A stretch of 12,389 nt of DNA, taken from the NCBI GenBank assembly GCA_964626265.1, contig CAZVCG010000049.1:1-12389 (forward strand), in the 5' to 3' direction. Source of the stretch: CAZVCG01 sp964626265. GTDB taxonomy: Bacteria; Pseudomonadota; Alphaproteobacteria; UBA9219. The translations under genes were made by a program, and so were the position numbers. Under the pieces are notes generated by a model. It was not told the origin of the DNA and did not search any database. It worked only from the letters and a program-made list of their open reading frames with translations. Shown here one piece after another: positions 6,515 to 12,389 of this stretch (position 1 is its first letter; each line of letters starts with the position of its first letter).

Positions 6515-6550
6515 ACCCCGCCGAGGGAGACCACGGCGGGGTATTTTGTT
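6515..6550. terminator. Bidirectional rho-independent terminator between mlaA and the ATP12 gene
   Basis: A perfect 9-bp stem ACCCCGCCG (6515-6523) / CGGCGGGGT (6534-6542) has a 10-nt loop. It is followed by ATTTTGTT on the plus strand and, read in reverse, by TTTTGTTT. It lies 26 bp past the mlaA stop and about 20 bp past the end of the convergent ATP12-family gene, so it can serve both. Confidence 0.9.
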
Positions 6551-6569
6551 GGGGAATTGGCGCCAATGC

Positions 6570-7277
6570 TCACACGCGCAGCAGCGTAAACCACTTCTCG
6601 CAATTTTCCAGATCCCGCCGCACGGCCTCGAACCGCGCGGTCGTGACGGGATCTGCGCCCCACGCCAGCGCCTGAAAGCTGGAGTCCAGTTCTGCCGCTT
6701 TGAAAATGTCAACAGCGCTACGTTCGCGTTCGGCCAAGGCCAGTCCCAACACCAGCGACCCCGAAACCTCCACGGCGTGACTCAGGCCCGCCAACATGAA
6801 ATCGTCATAGACCGCAACGCCGTCATGCAAAGCCCGCACGGCCTCTGTCGTCTGCTCGATCGGCATCACGCCGTTCCCGACCTTCATCAACGCCTTGAAA
6901 CGCAACGCGCACCAGTCGAGCAACGGCTGCCATACTTCCTGTTGGCGCTCGGCAAGTTGTGGCGGATGGTCGGCGCGGTGGCACAGCAATTCGGTGGAGG
7001 CGAAAGCGACGATCTGACGCACGATGCGCTCGCGGTCCTTGCTGACGATATCGAGCGCCGTCGCGGCGAGTTGCGTCATCGGCATCGTGGCCGGCGCTAT
7101 CTTGTCGCCTTGCGCGCGCCACTCCCGCGCCACATCTTCCGCCAGTTCCTTCGTCGGCAAATGATAAGGGCGCTTTGCCGGAGTCATCAACGGCTTGTCG
7201 CCGCGCAACAACGCATAATGCTTTCCTTCGTGATGAACATTCAGTTCAGCCAATAATTCAGATGCTTTCGTTTTCAC
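6570..7277 (-). CDS. ATP12-family F1-ATPase assembly chaperone
   Basis: The 235-residue product shows the ATP12 pattern. The N-terminal beta-rich part is HYALLRGDKPLMTPAKRPYH with LPTKELAEDVAREW after it, then the family block AQGDKIAPATMPMTQLAATA. A helical C-terminal part includes LAGLSHAVEVSGSLVLGLAL and FQALAWGADP. In mitochondria Atp12 binds the F1 alpha subunit before hexamer assembly; the alphaproteobacterial role is presumed alike and cytoplasmic. I chose GTG at 7275-7277 because TTGAGG precedes it by 6 nt. In-frame ATGs at 7319 and 7349 lack a binding site, and the outermost extension would be encoded inside the palindromic repeat at 7321-7396. It is the last of three minus-strand genes after the RluC-like and AsmA-like ones; RluC and ATP12 genes are often neighbours in alphaproteobacteria. 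It ends in the shared terminator at 6515-6550. Confidence 0.88.
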   Translation of the reverse strand: MKTKASELLAELNVHHEGKHYALLRGDKPLMTPAKRPYHLPTKELAEDVAREWRAQGDKIAPATMPMTQLAATALDIVSKDRERIVRQIVAFASTELLCHRADHPPQLAERQQEVWQPLLDWCALRFKALMKVGNGVMPIEQTTEAVRALHDGVAVYDDFMLAGLSHAVEVSGSLVLGLALAERERSAVDIFKAAELDSSFQALAWGADPVTTARFEAVRRDLENCEKWFTLLRV

Positions 7278-7320
7278 TACATACCTCAAACGTCTTTTGA
7301 GCGATGCATCGGAATGCATA

Positions 7321-7396
7321 GGGGACACAATAAAAATGTCTCCAAACACCTTGAAATATCAACAAGGTTTTACCAAGACATTTTTATTGTGTCCCC
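7321..7396. repeat. Perfect palindromic element (GGGGACACAATA type)
   Basis: Two perfectly matching 21-bp arms (7321-7341 and 7376-7396) form an inverted repeat beginning GGGGACACAATAAAAATG. The 34-bp centre holds a further 6-bp stem ACCTTG (7348-7353) / CAAGGT (7363-7368) with an AT-rich loop. The whole 76 bp can form one hairpin or cruciform. There is no U-tract outside the arms, so it is not a standard terminator. The outer bases resemble termini of REP-like elements associated with IS200-like RAYT transposases; this assignment is from memory of such ends. It sits between the AsmA-like gene (ending 7417) and the ATP12 gene start (7277). Confidence 0.85.
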
Positions 7397-7416
7397 ATCG
7401 TCCTTATCGTGCAGGC

Positions 7417-9393
7417 CTACCTCCCAAACAGTCCGCCGACGCCTTCCATAAGCTTGTTGCCCACGTCCTTGGCTTTTTCCTTGGCCTTGTCGACGACCTC
7501 ATTCACCGTCGCGGGAACCGCTGCCGCAGGTTTGCCGGGTTGCGGATGCTTGAGCGTGTATTCGCAAGCGTTCTGGCCTTCCTGCTGCACGATCTCCGGC
7601 ACGCCTGTATCGCCGTTCGCCGCGCCGCCCGCGAATATGCCGACTACTTTGGAAACCGTCCCAGAAGCGTCCGGCTTATAGCTCAGGCTCGTCAATGGCC
7701 CGCTGATCCTGAGCGGCGGCGCAAGCTGATTGATGTCTACCTTCGTCAACGCGCTGGTGTCCGGCGCTTTCGTGCGCGCGCGCAGCACCATGTCCATCGT
7801 TTCATCGCGCAGGTTCGCCCCGCCCGATCCGGCGATCGTCGCCTGCGCGGTATCCATCAGCAAGCCATCCGTCCGTAAGACGCCGTTCGCGATTTTCAGA
7901 TGCGCTACGAAGCAATTCAACCCCGGCTTGGTCAACCCGCCTGCTCCCGGCGCGAGGATGTTCAACAAATCGCCCGCGATATCGCTCGCGACCCTTTCCG
8001 ACACCTTGCCGCCCGCCATGACCAGATTGATCTGGCCGTTCGCGTTGCTGGCCATCTCATGCAGGCTGTTGCCCGCCGTCGTCAGGTCCATGTCGGCGTC
8101 GCCCTTGCTTTCGATGAACGACGACAGACCGCCCAGCTTCACAAGCTCCGACAAATCTATCTGGTACGCTTTCAACAGCGTCGCGACTTGCGCGGGCCTC
8201 GACTCGGCGTCGAGTTTGATCTGCCCCTCGACGGCTTTATCGGCCACCATCGCCTTAAACGGCGAGAGCAGCAAACGCCCGTTGGTCAGGTCGAGCTTCG
8301 TCTGCAGGTCTTTCAGGCTCGACGGCCCCATCGCCAATTGCGCGATCTTGATGTCCAGATACGCATCGGCGGCTTTCAAGCCGTCGAAATTAAGAGGCTC
8401 GTCGCTGAATAGGCGCTTCTTGCCTTCGCCTCCTGCGGTAGCCGCTGCGGGCTTGGCTGTTTCCTCTTTCGCCGCGCCTTTGGATTCCATCTTGAAGTCA
8501 GCCGGATCGACTTTATCGCCGTTCACGGTTCCCTTCACCGCCGGACGCGCGCCGCCGTAGGCCACGACCATCTGACCCGTTATTTTGGAATCGCCCGCCA
8601 TCAGCGTATAACCGTTCATGGCGACCGTTTTCTTCGGCCCGTTCAGAACGCCGGACATTTTCACGTTCAGCTTGTCATAGCGGACATCGGCTTCGAACGG
8701 CCATTCGCTCTCCATGATCTTGTCGAGCGCCACGCCGCTTGAGCTTTTCAGGTCGAGTCCGACGGACGCGCCGTTAACTTCGGCGTCCACCTTGAGTTCA
8801 GCGCCCTTGCCTCTCCAATTGAACGCCAGATCTTTCACCAGATACGCCGCCGTCTTGCCATCAGGCCCGCGCTTGCCGATTTTTGTGTTGGTGACTTTGA
8901 CGGCGTCGATGCTGAACCTCATCGGCTTGGCGGCTTGGCCCTTGCCGGACTCCGGCGCAGCCGCATGCTCGGGTTTCTTTTCGGTCATGGGCTTGAGGTC
9001 CCAATTGTTCACGCCTCCCTGACTCGTTTCCAGCAAAATGTCGGCGTCGGCCAAAGTGAACGACTTGACCTCACCCCTGTTCTGCAACAGCGGCGGCAAA
9101 GCCACACCCAAAGAAATGCTGCCGACCTTGGCCATCACCGGACGGCTGGCCCATGGCGGATTGTCGATGGAAATGTCCTTGACGCCAAGATAAAAGCCCT
9201 GGCTCCATGACAAGCCCAACTTGATCGGGCCGTCGATTTTCACTGTGCGCCCGATCTGTGCGCTCAAGAATTCCGAGATTTGCGGTTTGTATTTGTTCGC
9301 GTCGAACGTCATCAGCAAGACGGCAATGGCGATAACCGGAACGCCGATGATCGCAAGAATGATGTTCCGAAGCGTGTGCGATTTCTTTCTCAT
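7417..9393 (-). CDS. AsmA-family protein
   Basis: The 658-residue protein starts with a basic n-region and one membrane helix (residues ~9-29, IILAIIGVPVIAIAVLLMTF). The AsmA N-terminal signature follows: DANKYKPQISEFLSAQIGRT, VKIDGPIKLGLSWSQG and VKDISIDNPPWAS. The rest alternates beta-strand patterns, with an Ala/Lys-rich linker near 325-345 (AAKEETAKPAAATAGGEGKK). The AsmA C-terminal block includes ATIAGSGGANLRDETMDMVL and LAPPLRISGPLTSLSYKPD. It ends in an amphipathic helix (VVDKAKEKAKDVGNKLMEGV). Family members anchor in the inner membrane with a long periplasmic beta-groove, and relatives are implicated in lipid movement to the outer membrane; this protein's own substrate is unknown. 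The ATG at 9391-9393 has a strong GGAGGG 5 nt upstream. The frame stays open further through the repeat at 9412-9514, but that extension is repeat-encoded and I exclude it. Confidence 0.9.
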   Translation of the reverse strand: MRKKSHTLRNIILAIIGVPVIAIAVLLMTFDANKYKPQISEFLSAQIGRTVKIDGPIKLGLSWSQGFYLGVKDISIDNPPWASRPVMAKVGSISLGVALPPLLQNRGEVKSFTLADADILLETSQGGVNNWDLKPMTEKKPEHAAAPESGKGQAAKPMRFSIDAVKVTNTKIGKRGPDGKTAAYLVKDLAFNWRGKGAELKVDAEVNGASVGLDLKSSSGVALDKIMESEWPFEADVRYDKLNVKMSGVLNGPKKTVAMNGYTLMAGDSKITGQMVVAYGGARPAVKGTVNGDKVDPADFKMESKGAAKEETAKPAAATAGGEGKKRLFSDEPLNFDGLKAADAYLDIKIAQLAMGPSSLKDLQTKLDLTNGRLLLSPFKAMVADKAVEGQIKLDAESRPAQVATLLKAYQIDLSELVKLGGLSSFIESKGDADMDLTTAGNSLHEMASNANGQINLVMAGGKVSERVASDIAGDLLNILAPGAGGLTKPGLNCFVAHLKIANGVLRTDGLLMDTAQATIAGSGGANLRDETMDMVLRARTKAPDTSALTKVDINQLAPPLRISGPLTSLSYKPDASGTVSKVVGIFAGGAANGDTGVPEIVQQEGQNACEYTLKHPQPGKPAAAVPATVNEVVDKAKEKAKDVGNKLMEGVGGLFGR

Positions 9394-9411
9394 GTCACCC
9401 TCCGTTGGTTT

Positions 9412-9514
9412 GTCATCCCCGCGAAAGCGGGAATCCAGCGGCCCGCGTCTGCAGGCCTTATGGGTCATATGCTCGCTATCGCTCGCGCTAGCTTCCCGCG
9501 TTCGCGGGAATGAC
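9412..9514. repeat. REP/MITE-like hairpin repeat, copy 2
   Basis: A 103-bp element is related to copy 1 at 2898-3002. It starts GTCATCCCCGCGAAAGCGGG and ends CCCGCGTTCGCGGGAATGAC. Both ends carry mini-hairpins (CCCGC-gaaa-GCGGG; CCCGCG-tt-CGCGGG). The interior shares CGTCTG and ATGGGTCAT with copy 1 (ATGAGTCAT there), though the middle is diverged (CGCTATCGCTCGCGCTAG). It lies between the RluC-like and AsmA-like genes and ends 18 bp before the AsmA ATG on its far side. Confidence 0.85.
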
Positions 9515-9546
9515 GCGCTATTGGTCTATCGCTTAACAGAACCTGT

Positions 9547-10533
9547 TCAGTATTCCTCAATTTCCTCTGCCGCATTCTCATCAAACCCGAACCATTGGAA
9601 CGTCTTGCGCATAGTGTGACTCAAAGGCGCGGTGACATCAATAACCCCGCGCCGCGGGTGGGGAATTATCAGCCGCCGCGCATGAAGATGCAGCCCCTCG
9701 CCTAACTCTTTGGCGGGGAATGATTCCGGCGGTTTTCCGCCATATAGCCTGTCGCCCAGTATAGGCGTCCCCAATTCCGCCAGATGCGCGCGCAACTGGT
9801 GCGTGCGCCCGGTGATGGGCCACAGCGCGACGAAAGCAGCCTGCCGCAACGCTTTTTCTTTGACTTCATAAAGCGTTATGGCCGATTTCACGTCGCCCTC
9901 CTCGCCTTTTCCGGCAGGAACCATGATTTCCCCGCTCTTTACCAGCGGCTGATCGACCTTGCCCTTCAACCTCTTGGGGATCCCGATCGTAACAGCCCAA
10001 TATATCTTTTTTGTGGCGCGGTCCCTGAAAGACTCCGTCAAACGCCGCGCGGCGAAATCGTTGCGCGCGATCAATAGGACGCCGCTTGTATCGCGGTCGA
10101 GCCGATGCACAAGCTTGGGTTTCGTCTTGCCGTCGCGGCTTAGCGCCATCAGCGAGTCGTCGAGGTTTTCTTTCAACCCCGTGCCCCCCTGCACCGCAAG
10201 ACCCGGCGGCTTGTTGAGCGCAATCACATCGTCGTCTTCGAACAGAACCATGCCGCGCAAGCGCGACGCGTCGCGCATGGGGCGGCTTTTGCCTTCCGCG
10301 CCTTGCGGTTTGTTGTAATCCCCGTGAACGAGCTGCGGCGGCAGGCGAATCTGGTCGCCTTCCTTAAGCCGGTCCGAAGCTTCCGCGCGCTTGCCGTTGA
10401 TTCGTGCCTGCCCCGTCCGCAGCCATTTTTGCAGCTGGCTGTGCGCCAATCCGGCAAAATGACGCTTGAACCAGCGGTCCAGACGGATGCCGTCGTCGTC
10501 GGAAACGACAATTCGATTTTCTGTAACCGGCAT
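9547..10533 (-). CDS. rluC: RluC-like 23S rRNA pseudouridine synthase (RluA family)
   Basis: The 328-residue enzyme has an N-terminal S4 RNA-binding domain (~residues 14-65: IRLDRWFKRHF, HSQLQKWLRTGQARINGKRA). The RluA catalytic core follows, starting LFEDDDVIALNKPPGLAVQGG. The active-site motif HRLDRDTSG is at 143-151, and by family knowledge D146 is the catalytic aspartate. Later motifs include KIYWAVTIG, PITGRTHQLRAHLA and GTPILGDRLYGG. S4 plus RluA core at this size fits RluC, which modifies 23S rRNA uridines 955, 2504 and 2580 in E. coli, but RluD-type specificity cannot be excluded from sequence alone. I chose ATG at 10531-10533 (MPVTENRIVV), which matches the family N-terminus. The frame is open another 41 codons upstream without family similarity, and the binding site here is weak (GAAAG). 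It heads a minus-strand run with the AsmA-like and ATP12 genes. Confidence 0.9.
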   Translation of the reverse strand: MPVTENRIVVSDDDGIRLDRWFKRHFAGLAHSQLQKWLRTGQARINGKRAEASDRLKEGDQIRLPPQLVHGDYNKPQGAEGKSRPMRDASRLRGMVLFEDDDVIALNKPPGLAVQGGTGLKENLDDSLMALSRDGKTKPKLVHRLDRDTSGVLLIARNDFAARRLTESFRDRATKKIYWAVTIGIPKRLKGKVDQPLVKSGEIMVPAGKGEEGDVKSAITLYEVKEKALRQAAFVALWPITGRTHQLRAHLAELGTPILGDRLYGGKPPESFPAKELGEGLHLHARRLIIPHPRRGVIDVTAPLSHTMRKTFQWFGFDENAAEEIEEY

Positions 10534-10909
10534 AGAGCTTTCAGGGGTCGGTGGTCGGCATTCAGGGGATATAGCGTAAAGGACGTTCGCAAGAAAATGA
10601 ATCAATACTTTGAAGTGGTGTAATATTTCTCGGCTGGCCCCAATCTTGCCTCGCAACGCTTCCGCAAATTCTCCCCCTGATTGCCGACACCTGACGCCCC
10701 ATTGCTTTTTGGCGACTGTGGCTCAAAGGGCACAAAAAAGCTGTGGATTGTTCTTGTTATCAAGGGTTTATATGATTATCCTTACGCCGACTCAGTATCG
10801 GAAAGCTTGGCATTTTTATCGGTTGCCTTTAAACATGATCCGTTTCAGGTTGGGGCTCCAGCTTTAACCGGAAACCAAGAGTAACGAGATGCGAACGAAG
10901 GGATTTGCG
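10534..10909. other. Divergent intergenic region (376 bp)
   Basis: This gap separates two divergently transcribed genes. It holds a good plus-strand promoter at 10748-10776 and, on the minus strand, a possible TATATC box (10568-10573) for the RluC-like gene with a poor -35. Short open frames of 60-85 codons cross it, but none has a ribosome binding site or protein-like composition I can support. I recognise no RNA family or repeat here. Confidence 0.5.
10748..10776 (+). promoter_or_regulatory. Sigma-70-type promoter for the secreted protein gene
   Basis: TTGTTC (10748-10753), a 17-bp spacer and TATGAT (10771-10776) make a good match to the -35/-10 consensus. Transcription would begin near 10783, leaving a leader of about 125 nt before the ATG at 10910. 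It is the best-looking promoter in this intergenic region. Confidence 0.5.
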
Positions 10910-12241
10910 ATGACGCGCAAAAGTGTTTTGGCCCTCCTTATGGGTGTTGTTCTGTTGACAAGCGCGTCCGCCTGGGCCGCCGGCAAGCAACCCTCCCCGA
11001 GCAACATCAACAAGCCGACCAGCTTGCTCGACAAGACCGAAGACAGCTCCGACAGCGCCAAGGAACAACCCAAAGATCAAACCATGGACATGGCGGCGGC
11101 CGGCTCGATGCCGATGGGCATGAGCATGGGCAGTTCGTCCAACGACGCGCTTTCCAACTTCGGCCCGTCGAGTGGCACGGTCGTCGGCAACCGCGCTCTT
11201 GAACTGCGCGATGAGGTTTTGCGCCTGCGCTCTTCCGTCAATCTGAACGCCAGCGAGTTTTCCGTGCTGCGGTCAAGCGGCGCGGCGGGCGCTGTGCAAT
11301 ATCACTCCACCGTCGCCGCCATTACGGCGCGTTTACAAAACGGCACGACGCGCGGCAACCCTATCCTGCTGCGCCAATGGGACGAAGCCGAAGCCAGCCT
11401 GAACGAAGTCACGAACTCGCTTGAACGCCTGAACTCGCTGCAAACTTCGGTCGCGGCAGACGCATCGCTTGCGTCATATCTTCTTGAATCGATCCAGGCC
11501 GCTTTCCAATTGTCGGGCGCGGTCGATGAGGATCATGACCAACTCAAATTGCTCCGCGACGAAGTCAGCCGTCAGGTCGTTCAGCTCGACTACATGCGCA
11601 ATCAGGTCACCGACGACATTCAACGCCAGACGGCCTATCTCACCACAGAACGCGGCAACCTTCAGGCTTTGGCCTTTGCGATCACGCGCGGCGAATTGCT
11701 GGGCAGCAGTCTGGCGAACCGCCCGGTCATCGTGAACACGCCGCCTGTCATGTCGCTGCCCGGCGCGACGACGCCCTACGGACGTCCGTCGGCGTATGCG
11801 CCCGCCCCTTCGGCGGCTCCTTCCATTCCGGTTCAACCCGGCCAGCCCGGGCCGGCGCCGATGTCGCCGCGAGAGTACATGTCCGAAAGCGGACAGGGGC
11901 AAACGGCCGCTCCGGTTGACTCAGCCGTCGCCCCCTCAGCGGGGCGTTTGCTTGTATTGATCCGCTTCAACCAGCCGACCGTCGATTACGCCCAGCAATT
12001 GTCGCAAGCCGTCAGCACGGCGATCGACCGTCAACCCGGCGCTGAGTTTTCCGTCATCGCCGTGTCGCCGTCGAGCGGCGATCCGGCAGAACTTGCCACG
12101 CAACAGGAAGCCGCCAACCGCAACGCGGAAACTGTAAAACGCTCTCTGATCCAACTCGGTCTCGCCCCCTCGCGCGTTACGCTCGCCAGAGCCCAGATGC
12201 AATCCGCCACCACGCCGGAAGTGCATGTGTATGTGCGTTGA
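10910..12241 (+). CDS. Secreted protein: Met-rich patch, helical region, possible OmpA-like C-terminus
   Basis: I do not recognise a named family. From ATG 10910 (AAGGGA 6 nt upstream; the earlier ATG at 10889 has a weaker site) the product has 443 residues. Residues 1-23 form a Sec signal peptide with likely cleavage after A21-W22-A23. A polar stretch follows, with six Met in 15 residues (59, 61, 67, 69, 71, 73; core SMPMGMSMG). Residues ~93-262 are mainly helical with coiled-coil character (RALELRDEVLRLRSSV, DQLKLLRDEVSRQVVQL). A Pro/Ala-rich linker spans ~265-345. The C-terminal ~95 residues (LLVLIRFNQPTVDYAQQL ... NRNAETVKRSLIQLGLAPSR ... EVHVYVR) alternate strands and helices like an OmpA/Pal-type domain, but the usual Arg before the Ala of that motif is Asn. 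The protein is probably periplasmic. It has its own promoter and terminator, so it looks monocistronic. Confidence 0.85.
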   Translation: MTRKSVLALLMGVVLLTSASAWAAGKQPSPSNINKPTSLLDKTEDSSDSAKEQPKDQTMDMAAAGSMPMGMSMGSSSNDALSNFGPSSGTVVGNRALELRDEVLRLRSSVNLNASEFSVLRSSGAAGAVQYHSTVAAITARLQNGTTRGNPILLRQWDEAEASLNEVTNSLERLNSLQTSVAADASLASYLLESIQAAFQLSGAVDEDHDQLKLLRDEVSRQVVQLDYMRNQVTDDIQRQTAYLTTERGNLQALAFAITRGELLGSSLANRPVIVNTPPVMSLPGATTPYGRPSAYAPAPSAAPSIPVQPGQPGPAPMSPREYMSESGQGQTAAPVDSAVAPSAGRLLVLIRFNQPTVDYAQQLSQAVSTAIDRQPGAEFSVIAVSPSSGDPAELATQQEAANRNAETVKRSLIQLGLAPSRVTLARAQMQSATTPEVHVYVR

Positions 12242-12267
12242 AGCTTGGCTTCATAAAAACACAAACG

Positions 12268-12294
12268 GGCTGACCTAGAGGGTTGGCCTTTTTT
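12268..12294 (+). terminator. Rho-independent terminator of the secreted protein gene
   Basis: An 8-bp stem GGCTGACC (12268-12275) / GGTTGGCC (12281-12288), with two G-T wobbles and loop TAGAG, is followed by six T (12289-12294). It lies 27 bp past the stop codon. Confidence 0.88.
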
Positions 12295-12389
12295 GTTGCC
12301 CAAGCATTATATCAAACATAACCACAAATAATACACTAGAGCATTTCCCGAGTAGGATGGCCGTATCCTGAGTTTGCCAGATAGTTGGA

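Noticed and set aside
6231..7256. A 341-codon open frame on the plus strand spanning the mlaA end and the ATP12 gene
   Set aside because: Its product is rich in Arg, His and Gln, crosses a strong terminator, and is antisense to ATP12 and out of frame with mlaA. Both of those genes have clear family motifs.
7321..7396. Palindrome as an intrinsic terminator of the AsmA-family gene
   Set aside because: There is no U-tract after the outer stem on either strand. The structure fits a repeat element better.
9394..9468. N-terminal extension of the AsmA-family protein
   Set aside because: The extra 25 residues are encoded largely by the REP-like repeat, and a very strong GGAGGG site sits directly before ATG 9393.
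10534..10656. N-terminal extension of the RluC-like enzyme by 41 codons
   Set aside because: It lacks similarity to the S4-RluA family N-terminus. ATG 10533 leaves a standard-length enzyme.
10681..10884. Small 67-codon plus-strand frame before the secreted protein gene
   Set aside because: It needs a non-ATG start with no ribosome binding site and spans the best promoter at 10748-10776, so a transcript from that promoter could not encode it whole.
12336..12389. Short minus-strand open frame running into the right edge, with a TAGAGCATTTCCC word resembling alphaproteobacterial intergenic repeats
   Set aside because: Only 17 codons and one half of a possible repeat are visible, too little to call a gene or element.

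Overview
The window looks like a chromosomal segment from an alphaproteobacterium. The best markers are an ATP12-family F1-ATPase assembly chaperone (a family largely confined to alphaproteobacteria and mitochondria), an ELM1/GtrOC1-family protein and an HpnN-type hopanoid RND transporter. I cannot fix the order; Rhodospirillales-like or Micavibrionales-like lineages would fit. DNA is moderately GC-rich, and ordinary proteobacterial ribosome binding sites decide most starts. I see no phage genes, complete insertion sequence, CRISPR array or defence system.

Layout: (1) 1-455: the 3' tail of an unidentified plus-strand gene, a minus-strand tRNA-Ser(GCU) with a 13-bp copy of its 5' end lying upstream, and a hairpin terminator. 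(2) 456-1285: a plus-strand two-gene operon encoding a single-domain response regulator and a stand-alone Hpt phosphotransfer protein, overlapping by ATGA. (3) 1344-2882: an ELM1-family putative glycosyltransferase (minus) divergent from an Lrp/AsnC-family regulator (plus), with only 45 bp between their starts. (4) 2883-6550: a hairpin repeat, then hpnN and mlaA on the plus strand, closed by a bidirectional terminator. (5) 6570-10533: a minus-strand run in transcription order RluC-like pseudouridine synthase, AsmA-family protein, ATP12 chaperone, with one palindromic repeat in each gap. (6) 10534-12294: a promoter-bearing intergenic region, a secreted protein with a Met-rich patch, long helical region, Pro-rich linker and possible OmpA-like C-terminal domain, then a strong terminator.

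Functional theme: three envelope proteins linked to lipid traffic sit close together. HpnN is an inner-membrane hopanoid exporter, MlaA an outer-membrane lipoprotein for phospholipid asymmetry, and AsmA family members are implicated in inter-membrane lipid transport. The hpnN-mlaA pair is probably one transcript. The Lrp-like gene just upstream could regulate it, but nothing in the sequence proves that.

I did not find a clearly new multi-gene system. The best leads are the perfect 21-bp-arm palindrome abutting the ATP12 gene, the two-copy REP/MITE-like hairpin family, the sharp TTA-codon cluster at the 3' end of hpnN, the duplicated tRNA-Ser 5' end, and the uncharacterised secreted protein.
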